Shown here one piece after another: positions 36,804 through 46,953 of a stretch of 64,000 bases of DNA (position 1 is its first letter; each line of letters opens with the position of its first letter). The notes under the pieces are model-generated. The model saw nothing but the letters and a program-made list of their open reading frames with translations, ran no database searches and had not been told where the DNA came from. Origin of the DNA: Moritella sp. JT01 (lineage in GTDB: Bacteria; Pseudomonadota; Gammaproteobacteria; Enterobacterales; Moritellaceae); NCBI RefSeq assembly GCF_001574435.1, contig NZ_LOCN01000006.1:135638-199637 (forward strand). The letters run 5' to 3'. Position numbers and translations under genes: made by a program.

Positions 36804-38302
36804 CAGACTCCTTGATGACCAGTTTACTCATAGAAAATGTACCGATATTAAGCATATTGATATTTTTGCCCGCGATAGCCGCATTATGCGTGCCCTTCCT
36901 ATCAGGTAAAAACACAGTGCGCTGGTTTACGTTGATCATATTGTTTATCGATTTCCTCATTGCCACTTGGTTGCTGGTCATTTTTGATAATAGCACCGCC
37001 CAGATGCAATTTATGGAGAGTAAACCTTGGGTCCCCTCTCTGGGCATCACCTATAAATTAGGTATTGATGGGGTCAGTGTTTTATTTCTATTCTTAACCT
37101 CCCTGCTCGGCTGGATCTGTGTGTTGGCGTCCTGGAACGCCATTGCTAAGCGACTCAAAGAATTTATGATCTGCCTGCTGGTAATTCAGAGCCTGATGCT
37201 TGGGGTTTTTTGCGCGTTGGATCTACTGTTATTTTATGTGTTTTGGGAAGCGATGCTGGTCCCCATGTATCTGATGATAGGTATCTGGGGCGGCGAAGAT
37301 CGCATCTATGCCGCGTTTAAGTTTTTTCTTTATACCCTCGCTGGCAGTCTGATATTTCTGGTGGGAATATTGGTGCTTTATTTCGCTGGTGGACGTACCT
37401 TCGATATCTTGGCGTTAATGGATGTGTCATATGACTTTGAGCTGCAGCGCTGGGTCTTTATTGCTTTCTTGATCGCATTTGCGGTCAAGGTACCCATGGT
37501 GCCAGTGCATACTTGGTTACCGGATGCCCACGTACAAGCCCCCACCGCAGGCAGTATTATTCTGGCTGGGGTACTGTTAAAAATGGGGGCGTACGGTTTT
37601 ATTCGGTTTTCGTTGCCAATGTTACCCGATGCTTCCCATTATTTTGCCCCGTTAATGCAAGGGTTGTCGGCCGTCGCGATTGTCTATGGAGGGTTTCTCG
37701 CATTAGCGCAGCAGGACATCAAAAAACTGATCGCGTATTCCAGTATCAGCCACATGGGATTTATCACTTTAGGGCTTTTTACGTTCTCGACCAATGGCAC
37801 AACTGGAGCCGTGATCCAGATGTTTAACCATGGCATTACCACGGGTGCCTTGTTCCTGTTTATTGGCCTAGTGTATGAGCGTACCCATTCACGGGATATT
37901 CCGGCTTATGGTGGTTTACTCAAGGCCATCCCCTTTTACGGCATATTTTTTGCGATATTCTTACTGTCTTCCATGGCAGTGCCCGGAACTAACGGGTTTA
38001 TTGGCGAAATACTGGTGCTGTCAGGGACTTTTGGCGTCAATAACTGGGCCGCGACAGCTGGTGTGTTAGGGGCTTTGCTCGGCGCAGCTTACCTGTTAGG
38101 CATTTATCGTCAAATGCTATTGGGACCAGTCCGTATTCCTGGTGCCGCCAAAATGTGGGATCTTAATGTACGAGAGCTTTGCTGCGCACTGCCGCTTCTG
38201 CTCTTTGTGTTCTGGCTTGGATTTTATCCTAAACCCTTCCTCAGTATTCTGCAACCGACCCTAAAACACCTGCTTGAGCAAACATTGGGAGCAGGCTTAT
38301 GA
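36800..38302 (+). CDS. nuoM: NADH-quinone oxidoreductase subunit M
   Basis: 500 residues, fourteen helices. FYVFWEAMLVPMYLMIG carries the TM5 Glu; FAVKVPMVPVHTWLPDAHVQAPTAGSIILAGVLLKMGAYG and MFNHGITTGALFLFIG follow. Proton-pumping antiporter-like subunit. Overlaps both neighbours by 4 bp. Confidence 0.95.
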   Translation: MTDSLMTSLLIENVPILSILIFLPAIAALCVPFLSGKNTVRWFTLIILFIDFLIATWLLVIFDNSTAQMQFMESKPWVPSLGITYKLGIDGVSVLFLFLTSLLGWICVLASWNAIAKRLKEFMICLLVIQSLMLGVFCALDLLLFYVFWEAMLVPMYLMIGIWGGEDRIYAAFKFFLYTLAGSLIFLVGILVLYFAGGRTFDILALMDVSYDFELQRWVFIAFLIAFAVKVPMVPVHTWLPDAHVQAPTAGSIILAGVLLKMGAYGFIRFSLPMLPDASHYFAPLMQGLSAVAIVYGGFLALAQQDIKKLIAYSSISHMGFITLGLFTFSTNGTTGAVIQMFNHGITTGALFLFIGLVYERTHSRDIPAYGGLLKAIPFYGIFFAIFLLSSMAVPGTNGFIGEILVLSGTFGVNNWAATAGVLGALLGAAYLLGIYRQMLLGPVRIPGAAKMWDLNVRELCCALPLLLFVFWLGFYPKPFLSILQPTLKHLLEQTLGAGL

Positions 38303-39822
38303 GCGACATAGCAGAAAAACAAACAGCTGCTGACTTCGTCACTGTCGATCTAACGGCTATCAGCCAATCGGTATTGGCGAGTGGGCCAGAAATTATCATC
38401 ATTATCGGTGCCTGTGTGGCGTTGATGTTATCGCTGGTGCCACATCCTCGCCAAGATCAGCTGCTGGCAGGTGTTTCGGTGTTCATGATTTTACTTGCCG
38501 CCGGTATGAGCTATGCCCTATCCGATTTTCCGCAAACCGCTTATGCCGGTATGTTCGTCGTTGATGGATTTTCCACTTTTTTCAAAGTTATCCTTTATCT
38601 TGGCACCACGTTAACTGTGCTTATGTCAGGTAACTATCGACCCAATAACGGGCTAATCAAGGAAGGTGTGTTCCAAGGTGAATATTATGCCTTACTGCTG
38701 TTTGCACTTTTGGGTACGATGATCATGGTATCCAGCACCGATCTCCTGCTCATCTATATCGGCCTGGAACTGCAGGCGCTCTCGATTTATGTGTTAACGG
38801 GGTTCCTCAAAACTGACCTAAGATCCAATGAAGCGTCTTTAAAATATATCATTCTTGGCGCGTTCTCGTCCGGCATTATTCTTTACGGCATGTCTTTATT
38901 TTATGGTCTGACTGGCACCACTAATCTCAAAGATATGGCTGTAGCGCTGTCTACCTTAGATTTGTCAGACCCTATGTTGATCCTGGCAACCTTGTTTATG
39001 CTGGTTGGTCTGTTATTTAAAGTCGGTGCCGTCCCCTTCCACATGTGGGTACCAGACATTTATGAAGGAGCTCCGTCACCGATCACCGCCTATATGTCGG
39101 TGGCCTCCAAAGCGGCCGCGTTTGCCGTGATCATGCGGATCTTCATGCAGGATCTTTCGGTACTACAACCCATTTGGATTTTAAACATTGTAGGTATTTC
39201 AGTGCTAACAATGACGCTAGGCAGCTTTGTGGCTCTAGCACAAAACAATATCAAACGTATGTTGGCTTATTCCAGTATTGCTCACGCTGGGTTTCTGATG
39301 CTGGGCCTAGTGGCTGGTGGCAGAGACGGGATGGCAAGTATCATGCTTTATCTGCTGGTTTATACGTTTATGACAATCGGTATTTTTGCCGTCATCATTC
39401 TATTAAATAAAGGGGTAAGCCTAGGTGAGCCCATCGAGGACTTCTCTGGTCTGGCAAAAACGCATCCCGGTCTGGCATTTATGAGTCTGATTTTTTTATT
39501 TTCTCTGGCTGGAATTCCGCCAACTGGTGGTTTTTTTGCCAAGTTTTATGTGCTAACAGCGCTTGTAGATAAAGGCCATGTGATATTGGCTGTGATCGCA
39601 GTGCTATTGAGCGCCGTCGCGGCCTGGTTTTACATCCGTATCATCATGTTGATGTATGTGCAGCCTCCAGCACTAACACCAACACAAGCGGCCGAGATAC
39701 AGCTTACCTCATCCATACGTATTGTTTTGTTAATCGCCACAATCGGCACTTTACTGACTGGGGTGTTACCCGCCTGGTTCCTTGGTTTTGTCGCCGATTC
39801 AATCCCCCTTGGTCTTGGATAA
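38299..39822 (+). CDS. nuoN: NADH-quinone oxidoreductase subunit N
   Basis: 507 residues, fourteen helices. YIGLELQALSIYVLTGF (TM5 Glu), LFKVGAVPFHMWVPDIYEGAPSPITAYMSVASKAAAFAV and SLAGIPPTGGFFAKFYVL are typical. Proton-pumping subunit next to NuoK. A 55-bp gap follows before nuoA. Confidence 0.95.
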   Translation: MSDIAEKQTAADFVTVDLTAISQSVLASGPEIIIIIGACVALMLSLVPHPRQDQLLAGVSVFMILLAAGMSYALSDFPQTAYAGMFVVDGFSTFFKVILYLGTTLTVLMSGNYRPNNGLIKEGVFQGEYYALLLFALLGTMIMVSSTDLLLIYIGLELQALSIYVLTGFLKTDLRSNEASLKYIILGAFSSGIILYGMSLFYGLTGTTNLKDMAVALSTLDLSDPMLILATLFMLVGLLFKVGAVPFHMWVPDIYEGAPSPITAYMSVASKAAAFAVIMRIFMQDLSVLQPIWILNIVGISVLTMTLGSFVALAQNNIKRMLAYSSIAHAGFLMLGLVAGGRDGMASIMLYLLVYTFMTIGIFAVIILLNKGVSLGEPIEDFSGLAKTHPGLAFMSLIFLFSLAGIPPTGGFFAKFYVLTALVDKGHVILAVIAVLLSAVAAWFYIRIIMLMYVQPPALTPTQAAEIQLTSSIRIVLLIATIGTLLTGVLPAWFLGFVADSIPLGLG

Positions 39823-39877
39823 AACCCCAAAACAAGACTACAGTTAAAAAGAGCGTTGCTGTAGGAGAGCAGAGTAA

Positions 39878-40240
39878 ATGCCTATTGATTTTTTACCCGT
39901 GTTTTTGATGGTTGCGGTTGTCGTTACACTGGCCGCATTTATCCTGACCGTCTCCCGCCTGCTCAGGCCAGACAATCCCTATCCAGAAAAGAACCGGCCC
40001 TATGAATGCGGTATAGACCATGTTGGGGAAGCGTCAGCTGGATTATTTAAAGTACAGTATTTTGTGATCGCCATCCTATTTGTCGTATTTGACGTAGAAA
40101 CGATGTTTCTGTTCCCTTGGGCGATGGTACTGGCAGACCTCGGCTTGTTTGGTTACATCGAAATGTTTATTTTTATCATGATGCTGTTGGTTGGATTTAT
40201 CTACGCTTGGATAAAAGGAGCCTTAGAATGGGAAGTTTGA
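39878..40240 (+). CDS. nuoA: NADH-quinone oxidoreductase subunit A
   Basis: 120 residues, three helices. [44 protein letters not shown] holds the conserved Cys loop and the acidic TM2. Ribosome site GGAGAG. In most operons this is the first gene; here it is the tenth. Confidence 0.95.
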   Translation: MPIDFLPVFLMVAVVVTLAAFILTVSRLLRPDNPYPEKNRPYECGIDHVGEASAGLFKVQYFVIAILFVVFDVETMFLFPWAMVLADLGLFGYIEMFIFIMMLLVGFIYAWIKGALEWEV

Positions 40241-40776
40241 CAGAACGATACAAAGATAATGTACTTTTTACCACCTCCGATAGCATTATCAATTGGAGCC
40301 GAAAATCATCCCTGTGGCCAGAAACCTTTGGCATTGCCTGCTGCGCCATAGAAATGATCGCGGCCGGTTGTGCCAGATATGATCTTGACCGTTTTGGTGT
40401 CGTTTTCCGCTCCTCTCCCCGCCAGTCTGACGTGATGATCATCGCCGGTACAGTGACCAAAAAGATGGCACCAATTATCAGGCGTCTTTATGATCAGATG
40501 CCAGAGCCAAGGTATGTGATTGCCATGGGTACCTGCGCCATCTCAGGTGGTGTTTACAATACCTATTCTGTGGTGCAAGGTTCAGACCTTTTTGTCCCGG
40601 TTGATGTTCATGTGGCTGGTTGTCCGCCTCGTCCAGATGCACTCTTACATGCCATGGTGCTATTACAAGAACAGATCACCGGCAACCGTCAACCTAAGCA
40701 GGATCAAGAGCAAACTACCCCGGTCTCTATTTATAATACAAAAGAAAAATCTGCCTTTGTGAAAGAAAATGTATGA
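40228..40776 (+). CDS. nuoB: NADH-quinone oxidoreductase subunit B
   Basis: 182 residues from ATG 40228 (ribosome site AAAGGAG), overlapping nuoA by 13 bp. Binds the terminal cluster N2 through the tandem Cys-Cys in [10 protein letters not shown] plus Cys in [10 protein letters not shown] and GCPPRPDA. Electron donor to quinone. Confidence 0.95.
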   Translation: MGSLTERYKDNVLFTTSDSIINWSRKSSLWPETFGIACCAIEMIAAGCARYDLDRFGVVFRSSPRQSDVMIIAGTVTKKMAPIIRRLYDQMPEPRYVIAMGTCAISGGVYNTYSVVQGSDLFVPVDVHVAGCPPRPDALLHAMVLLQEQITGNRQPKQDQEQTTPVSIYNTKEKSAFVKENV

Positions 40777-41303
40777 TCATGTCGGGGCAGTTTCCACTTA
40801 ACCAGCTCATTGATAGTTTCAACGGCCGCATCAGCATCGATCCAAACGTCATCGATATGCCCTGTGTCGTGGTCAGCCCGAAAGACTTAGTTGAACTGTG
40901 TTTGTTTTTGCGCGATGACGACGCCTTTAAATTTAATTTTATGGCTGATATTGGCGGTATTGATTTTCACCCGAATACCCCGCGCTATCAGTTGGTCTAT
41001 CACCTTTACTCCATTTCACTGGGCTGGCGATTGCGTATCAAATGTCCGCTAGAGGATCCACCAAAAGCACCGACCATCACCCACCTGTGGACCACCGCCA
41101 ACTGGCATGAACGGGAAGCATATGACATGTTTGGTATCGTCTTTGAAGGTCACCCTGACTTGCGCCGGATCTATATGTGGCAAGAATTTGAAGGCTGGCC
41201 TATGCGCAAGGATTTTCCGCTGCGGGGTTACAAAGATAAATATAATCCGTTTGGCGAAGAGAAACCGACCCCAACACAGGGTCCCATCGGAGATATTCTA
41301 TGA
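40773..41303 (+). CDS. nuoC: NADH-quinone oxidoreductase subunit C
   Basis: 176 residues, separate from nuoD (in E. coli the two are fused). [43 protein letters not shown] is the family signature. ATGA overlap with nuoB and with nuoD. Confidence 0.95.
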   Translation: MIMSGQFPLNQLIDSFNGRISIDPNVIDMPCVVVSPKDLVELCLFLRDDDAFKFNFMADIGGIDFHPNTPRYQLVYHLYSISLGWRLRIKCPLEDPPKAPTITHLWTTANWHEREAYDMFGIVFEGHPDLRRIYMWQEFEGWPMRKDFPLRGYKDKYNPFGEEKPTPTQGPIGDIL

Positions 41304-42517
41304 CCAGTGTCAATATCATCCACGAAAGCCAACAGGAACATGGCCTAAGCCGCGAAGTGTTGATGAATCTAGGGCCACAGCATCCCAGTACCCATGGGGT
41401 ATTACGTCTACTGTTACAGATGGATGGCGAGATCGTGAAACGCATCGAGCCGCATATTGGTCTGCTACACAGAGGCACCGAAAAGCTGTGTGAAAGTTTC
41501 ACTTATACCCAGATCTTTCCGCTCACCGATCGCTTAGATTATCTCTGTCAGCCGTCCAATAACCTGGGCTATGCGCTGGCGGTGGAGTCATTACTGGGTA
41601 TCAAGGCACCAGAACGCGCGCAATACATTCGGGTATTAATGGCAGAACTGTCCCGGATCTCTGGGCATTTGCTGATCACTGGCGCGCTGCCAATGGACGT
41701 AGGTGCGATAACAACCTTGCTGTATACCATGCGTGACCGAGAAATGATCATGGACCTGATGGAGATGATCAGCGGCGCGCGTATGCACACCTCCTTCTGC
41801 CGAGTTGGCGGTGTAAGAGAAGATCTGCCTGACGGCTGTGTCGAACGTATTATTGAATTTTGTGACATCTTCGAAAACAGCATTTCTGATTATGAAAATC
41901 TGGTAGGCAACAACCGGGTATTTCTGGCCCGGGTAGAAAATGTCGGCAACATCACCGGGGAAGATGCTATCGCCCTCGGCCTCAGTGGACCCTGCTTGCG
42001 GGCTTCTGGTATCGACTGGGATATCCGCCGTGATGCCCCTTACGAAATTTACGACAGACTCGATTTTAACGTTATCGTGCGCACCGATGGCGACTGTTAT
42101 GACCGTTGGAAATGCCGCGTCGACGAAATGCACGAAAGCCTAAAGATGATCCGCCAATGTGTCGCGCAAATGCAGCCGGGCCTATTTTTAATCGATGATC
42201 CTAAGATCGCCTTTCCAGTCAATAAAGACCTGTTGGCTCATTCTATGGAAGCTCATATACATCATTTTAAACTGGCTGCCGAAGGTTTCAAAGTACCCAA
42301 AGGCGAGGTTTATACCGCCATCGAAGCACCAAAGGGGGAACTTGGCTTTTACATCATCAGCGACGGCACTGAAAAACCGTTCAGAGTCAAAATCAGAGCG
42401 CCCTCTTTTGTTAACCTACAGGCGCTGACCGACCGCACCACTAATCTGAAATATCTGGCCGATGTGATCGCCATGATCGGTTCACTCGATCCGGTGATGA
42501 AGGAGGTGGACAAATGA
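41300..42517 (+). CDS. nuoD: NADH-quinone oxidoreductase subunit D
   Basis: 405 residues, the 49-kDa-type subunit forming the quinone pocket with NuoB. LGPQHPSTHGVLRLLLQMDGE carries the conserved His loop; HTSFCRVGGVREDLP and DGDCYDRWKCRVDEM follow, ending in DPVMKEVDK as usual. Confidence 0.95.
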   Translation: MTSVNIIHESQQEHGLSREVLMNLGPQHPSTHGVLRLLLQMDGEIVKRIEPHIGLLHRGTEKLCESFTYTQIFPLTDRLDYLCQPSNNLGYALAVESLLGIKAPERAQYIRVLMAELSRISGHLLITGALPMDVGAITTLLYTMRDREMIMDLMEMISGARMHTSFCRVGGVREDLPDGCVERIIEFCDIFENSISDYENLVGNNRVFLARVENVGNITGEDAIALGLSGPCLRASGIDWDIRRDAPYEIYDRLDFNVIVRTDGDCYDRWKCRVDEMHESLKMIRQCVAQMQPGLFLIDDPKIAFPVNKDLLAHSMEAHIHHFKLAAEGFKVPKGEVYTAIEAPKGELGFYIISDGTEKPFRVKIRAPSFVNLQALTDRTTNLKYLADVIAMIGSLDPVMKEVDK

Positions 42518-43098
42518 CCGCAGAATATTCCAGACAAACTATCATCGCCGATCTTACCGCCCCCATCGCTGATATTGTAAAACGCTACCCCACCCAGCGC
42601 AGCGCGATCATGCCAGCACTTTATCTGGCTCAAGATAAATATGGGTTCATCGACGAAACTGCCTATCTGGCAATCTCAGAGATCTTAGACGTACCGGAGA
42701 TCTGGGTGTTTGAACTGGCTAGTTTCTATACCCTGTATAAAAATAAAAACATTGGCAAATATCATCTCCAGATCTGCACCAATCTCCCCTGCATGTTACG
42801 TGGCGCCTATGACCTGCTGGACCACCTGCAAACTCGGCTTGGGATTAGCAAAGGCGATACCAGTAAAGATGGTCTTTTTACCCTGACCACGGTTGAATGT
42901 ATCGGATCCTGCGATCTCGCGCCCGCCATGATGGTCAATGAAACTTACCACACTAATCTATCCAAAGAGCAAGTAGACAAGCTTCTAGACCAGTTATCAC
43001 GATCAGGTATAACGTCGTCAGTAGAAGAAAGTAAGTCGCCTGTGGAAGAAAGTAACGCCTCAACGGAAAAGGGGCCCTCCACAGGGACAGCGCTATGA
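42514..43098 (+). CDS. nuoE: NADH-quinone oxidoreductase subunit E
   Basis: 194 residues, with the [2Fe-2S] cluster N1a ligands in CTNLPC and CIGSC. A C-terminal Ser/Glu-rich extension of about 30 residues (SSVEESKSPVEESNAS) is absent from E. coli NuoE. NADH-dehydrogenase module. Confidence 0.95.
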   Translation: MTAEYSRQTIIADLTAPIADIVKRYPTQRSAIMPALYLAQDKYGFIDETAYLAISEILDVPEIWVFELASFYTLYKNKNIGKYHLQICTNLPCMLRGAYDLLDHLQTRLGISKGDTSKDGLFTLTTVECIGSCDLAPAMMVNETYHTNLSKEQVDKLLDQLSRSGITSSVEESKSPVEESNASTEKGPSTGTAL

Positions 43099-44372
43099 GC
43101 GAACTTGTGTTACTAAAATATATCACCCACCCAGACTCGACCAATATTGAGTTTTATGAAAGGACTGGTGGATATCAGGGTCTCAAAAAAATACTGACCA
43201 CTTATTCTCCAGATAAAGTGATCGACACAGTCAAAGCTTCCAACCTACGCGGTCGCGGCGGGGCAGGTTTTCCTACGGGTATGAAATGGAGTTTTGTGCC
43301 AAAAGACGATGGCAAAACCCATTACCTGTGTTGTAACGCCGATGAAGGTGAACCCGGCACCTTCAAAGACCGACTGCTCATGGAACGGGATCCACATAGG
43401 GTGATTGAAGGCATGATTATTGCCGCTTACGCTATCCGAGCTAAAGTGGCCTACATTTATATTCGCGGTGAATATGGCTTATCCATTGAAAAAATAACAC
43501 TGGCGATCAACGCCGCTTACGCGAGGGGTTATCTTGGTCAGCATATATTTAACACCGATTTTTGTCTCGATATCTATGTGCATAAAGGTGCTGGTGCTTA
43601 TATTTGCGGTGAAGAAACAGCGCTGCTGGAGTCAATTGAAGGCCGACGCGGTCAACCGAAATTAAAACCACCTTTCCCTGCTGTATCAGGCCTCTATGAT
43701 TGCCCAACCGTGATAAATAATGTGGAAACGTTTGTCTGTGTGACGCATATATTGGCCAGAGGCGTTGACTGGTTTACCTCCATCGGCCCTGAAGATGCGC
43801 CCGGTCCACGCCTGTTTGGTCTGAGCGGGCAATTGCAAAACCCCGGGATCTACGAGCTACCGATGGGGCTTTCGCTGAGTGAATTAGTTTATCACTATGG
43901 CGGCGGGCCTTTAACCGGAAAATTCAAAGCCGTGATCCCTGGCGGGTTATCTGCGCCAATGATCCCTTTGTCTGGACTTGGGGTGAAAATGAATTTTGCC
44001 GATCTCGCCACCGCCGACAGCATGATGGGGTCAGCCGCGGTGATCGCGCTGGATGAGACCGCATCGATTCCCGCCGTCGGCAGGCGGATAGCCGAATTCT
44101 TCTCACATGAAAGCTGCGGTAAATGTGCACCTTGCCGAGAAGGTCTTCCCTGGGCCAGTAAAATCCTTAACCGCATCGAGCGTGGCCAGGGCAGACCCGG
44201 AGATGTAGAGCAGCTACAGGTAATATGCAGCGGTGTATTTGACAATAGCTTCTGCGCACTGGGTGTCGGTGCCGCTTGGGCGATCAGGGCCACCCTGAAA
44301 CATTTTAGGCATGAGTACGACGCGCTGATCACCCATCAAACGATCCCGGTGGACGATAGGACAAACACATGA
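43095..44372 (+). CDS. nuoF: NADH-quinone oxidoreductase subunit F
   Basis: 425 residues. Binds NADH and FMN (LRGRGGAGFPTGMKWSFVP; YICGEETALLESIEGRRGQPKLKPPFPA) and the [4Fe-4S] cluster N3 (SCGKCAPCREG plus a distal Cys). Entry point for electrons. Confidence 0.96.
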   Translation: MSELVLLKYITHPDSTNIEFYERTGGYQGLKKILTTYSPDKVIDTVKASNLRGRGGAGFPTGMKWSFVPKDDGKTHYLCCNADEGEPGTFKDRLLMERDPHRVIEGMIIAAYAIRAKVAYIYIRGEYGLSIEKITLAINAAYARGYLGQHIFNTDFCLDIYVHKGAGAYICGEETALLESIEGRRGQPKLKPPFPAVSGLYDCPTVINNVETFVCVTHILARGVDWFTSIGPEDAPGPRLFGLSGQLQNPGIYELPMGLSLSELVYHYGGGPLTGKFKAVIPGGLSAPMIPLSGLGVKMNFADLATADSMMGSAAVIALDETASIPAVGRRIAEFFSHESCGKCAPCREGLPWASKILNRIERGQGRPGDVEQLQVICSGVFDNSFCALGVGAAWAIRATLKHFRHEYDALITHQTIPVDDRTNT

Positions 44373-46837
44373 TCAGCTTCAAAATCAATGGTCAGGAGGT
44401 GGAAGTCAAAGAAGGCACCACGATCCTTAACGCAGCCCGCGCTAGTGCGATTGAGATCCCGACCTTTTGCTATCAAGACCGACTATCAATCTTGGCCAGC
44501 TGCCGCATGTGTCTGGTCGAAGTTGAAGGCCGACCAAGACTGGAACCTGCTTGCGCCACTGTGGCAGCGGAAGGCATGGCGGTACTCACCCATTCTAAAA
44601 AAGTGGTTTCCAGCCGCGAAGACATGCTGGAGATCCTGCTGGCTAATCATCCGCTCGACTGCCCAGTCTGTGACAAAAGTGGTGAATGTGAATTGCAGGA
44701 TACGGTGTTTGAATATGGCAAAGGCGATTCAAGGCTTGCAGATCCGAAACGCGTATTCAGAATCGACGATATTCAACTCAATAATGTGATCACCTTTAAT
44801 GCCAATCGCTGTATCCAGTGTCAACGTTGTGTCCGGGTTTGTGAAGAAGTGGTCGGTGATGTGGCACTCGGCACTATGGAGCGTGGGTTAGATTCAGAAA
44901 TTACCGGTGTCGGTAATAGCCTGAAAGATTGCAGTCATTGCGGCAACTGCATCGAGGTCTGTCCGGTGGGGGCGCTGATGAGTACGCCATACCGTTATAA
45001 AGCTCGCCCTTGGGATCTTGAGAAAGTTGAAACCACCTGTGGCATGTGCGGTACTGGCTGCAGTATGACCATAGAAACCCGCGAAGGTAAGCTCGCGCGG
45101 GTCAAAAGCCAATATGAAACGGGGATCAACGGTGAGCTGCTGTGTGCGAAAGGCCGCTTTGGGTTTGATTTTATCGACGGAGGAGAACGTATCACTCAAC
45201 CTATGCTGCGTAAAAATGATGTCATGACACCTGTGAGTTGGTCCGAAGCATTAGATTTCATCATCAACAAAACCCTGGATATCCTCGGCAACAAAGGGCA
45301 TATCAAAGGTCTGATCTCACCACGACAAACCAATGAAACCGCCTTTATGTTTCAGAAGCTGATGCGGGAGGTTTTTCAGTCGTCTGACATCCATGCCAGT
45401 TGTCGATTCTCAGGCCTGAACCTGCAACCGGAAACCAATGACATTCTGAACAACCTGCTCACCCAGACCTACAGTCGCCAACCACTGGCTGAAATCCTAA
45501 AAAGCGACTGTGTGTTTTTATTAGGCGGTAACATCTGTGATGAAAATCCAGTCTCGAGTTACCTCGTCCGACAACACAAGCGGGACAATCATTATCACTT
45601 ATTGTTGGCAAGCTCTAGACCCTGTGCTTTGGATGATATTGCCACTGAAAAATTACGTTTACTGCCCGGTAATGAAGCGAAGTTATTGGCGGCTCTGACT
45701 TCAGACCTGGAGATATCAGATGACAGGGAAATGTCCGATTTTGTTAGCGCTGGTAAAGTTATTCTGGAACAGGCTAACGCTGTCACCCTATTAATAGGCT
45801 CCGAGTTTATGCGGGGGAAGCAGACCAAAGACTGTTTATTATGGATAGAAAAAACCGCACAGCGTCTGCAACAACAAGGCAAGCAAGTGTTTGTACAATT
45901 CTTGTTTGACCGGCCCAATCAGCTTGGTCTATGGCATATGGGCTGCCAGCCAGACTTGCATAACGATCAGTCCGGCTTACAAAAGTATCACCCAGACAGT
46001 GTGCCAGATATGTTTTATGTGGTCGGTGCAGATCCACTTGCAAACTGCACAGCAGGTGATCCATTGGAACAAGCGGCCTTAAATACCCCCTGCCTCATTG
46101 TCCAAAGTGCCTTTATGACAGCCAGCGCACAGCAGGCGATGGTTATTTTACCCGCGCCTTCATACGGGGAAGAAGATGGCACTTATACCAACAATGAAGC
46201 AAGGGTACAAAAGGTCAGAGTAATCCGGCCTCCAGCCCCGGAGGTCTTACCTAATTCAGTGATTTTCACTCAGATTTCCAACTCGTTGGGGGTGGATATT
46301 GGCTCAAGTAAAATCAAGCAAATATTCAGTCAAATTAAACAGGAAATAGAAGGTTATCAAGCACTCAAAGAGGACTTTATTTTTGGCCCCGAGCTCAATG
46401 ACTATGGTTTGACAACAGAGCCACCAGCAACGAGCGCGGCTCTCACAGCTCCTGAAGTAAAAGTCCCAGCGATTAAAGTCCCACAGGTCGATTATCTTGC
46501 TTTAGCAGGTTATACCTTGATCACTGGCGACAGCCTGTTTCGCTCTGGCAAACTCACCGCCCAATCAAAAAATCTTTCCGGCCTCGGCCATAATGCTTAT
46601 GTGGAAATGAATCCTGGCGCAGATTATGACGAACAGCAGGACTATGAGGTGACAATCACCCGCGGCAACACGTCTCACACCGCACCGTTAAAAATAAACC
46701 GTGCTTTCCCTGAAAAACTGCTATTTATGCCAGAAGCTCAGTTAAGTTCCCCTGCGAATAAAATTATCACAGCGGCGGAGTATCCTTGTGTCGTCGAGGT
46801 TGAGATTAAGGTTTCGAACGAGGTTAATGAGGACTGA
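44369..46837 (+). CDS. nuoG: NADH-quinone oxidoreductase subunit G
   Basis: 822 residues, shorter than E. coli NuoG (about 908). N-terminal ferredoxin-type [2Fe-2S] (ASCRMCLVEVEG), then HPLDCPVCDKSGECELQ, CIQCQRCVRVCEE and CSHCGNCIEVCPVGAL. The molybdopterin-oxidoreductase-like part starts with CGMCGTGC and a later LLCAKGR, so the N7 cluster motif is kept. Last gene of the operon. Confidence 0.95.
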   Translation: MISFKINGQEVEVKEGTTILNAARASAIEIPTFCYQDRLSILASCRMCLVEVEGRPRLEPACATVAAEGMAVLTHSKKVVSSREDMLEILLANHPLDCPVCDKSGECELQDTVFEYGKGDSRLADPKRVFRIDDIQLNNVITFNANRCIQCQRCVRVCEEVVGDVALGTMERGLDSEITGVGNSLKDCSHCGNCIEVCPVGALMSTPYRYKARPWDLEKVETTCGMCGTGCSMTIETREGKLARVKSQYETGINGELLCAKGRFGFDFIDGGERITQPMLRKNDVMTPVSWSEALDFIINKTLDILGNKGHIKGLISPRQTNETAFMFQKLMREVFQSSDIHASCRFSGLNLQPETNDILNNLLTQTYSRQPLAEILKSDCVFLLGGNICDENPVSSYLVRQHKRDNHYHLLLASSRPCALDDIATEKLRLLPGNEAKLLAALTSDLEISDDREMSDFVSAGKVILEQANAVTLLIGSEFMRGKQTKDCLLWIEKTAQRLQQQGKQVFVQFLFDRPNQLGLWHMGCQPDLHNDQSGLQKYHPDSVPDMFYVVGADPLANCTAGDPLEQAALNTPCLIVQSAFMTASAQQAMVILPAPSYGEEDGTYTNNEARVQKVRVIRPPAPEVLPNSVIFTQISNSLGVDIGSSKIKQIFSQIKQEIEGYQALKEDFIFGPELNDYGLTTEPPATSAALTAPEVKVPAIKVPQVDYLALAGYTLITGDSLFRSGKLTAQSKNLSGLGHNAYVEMNPGADYDEQQDYEVTITRGNTSHTAPLKINRAFPEKLLFMPEAQLSSPANKIITAAEYPCVVEVEIKVSNEVNED

Positions 46838-46953
46838 TAAATTTGCACAGGAAATGAACAGGCACAGTGACGTTTTGTCACAAGGATTATTCGATACCCA
46901 TCTGCAGCGCTATTTTGTACACTAGGTGGTATATTTTCGTTCATGGGTTAGAT

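Noticed and set aside
40117..40227. N-terminal extension of NuoB
   Set aside because: Overlaps nuoA in a different frame; the ATG at 40228 has a ribosome site and starts the family homology.
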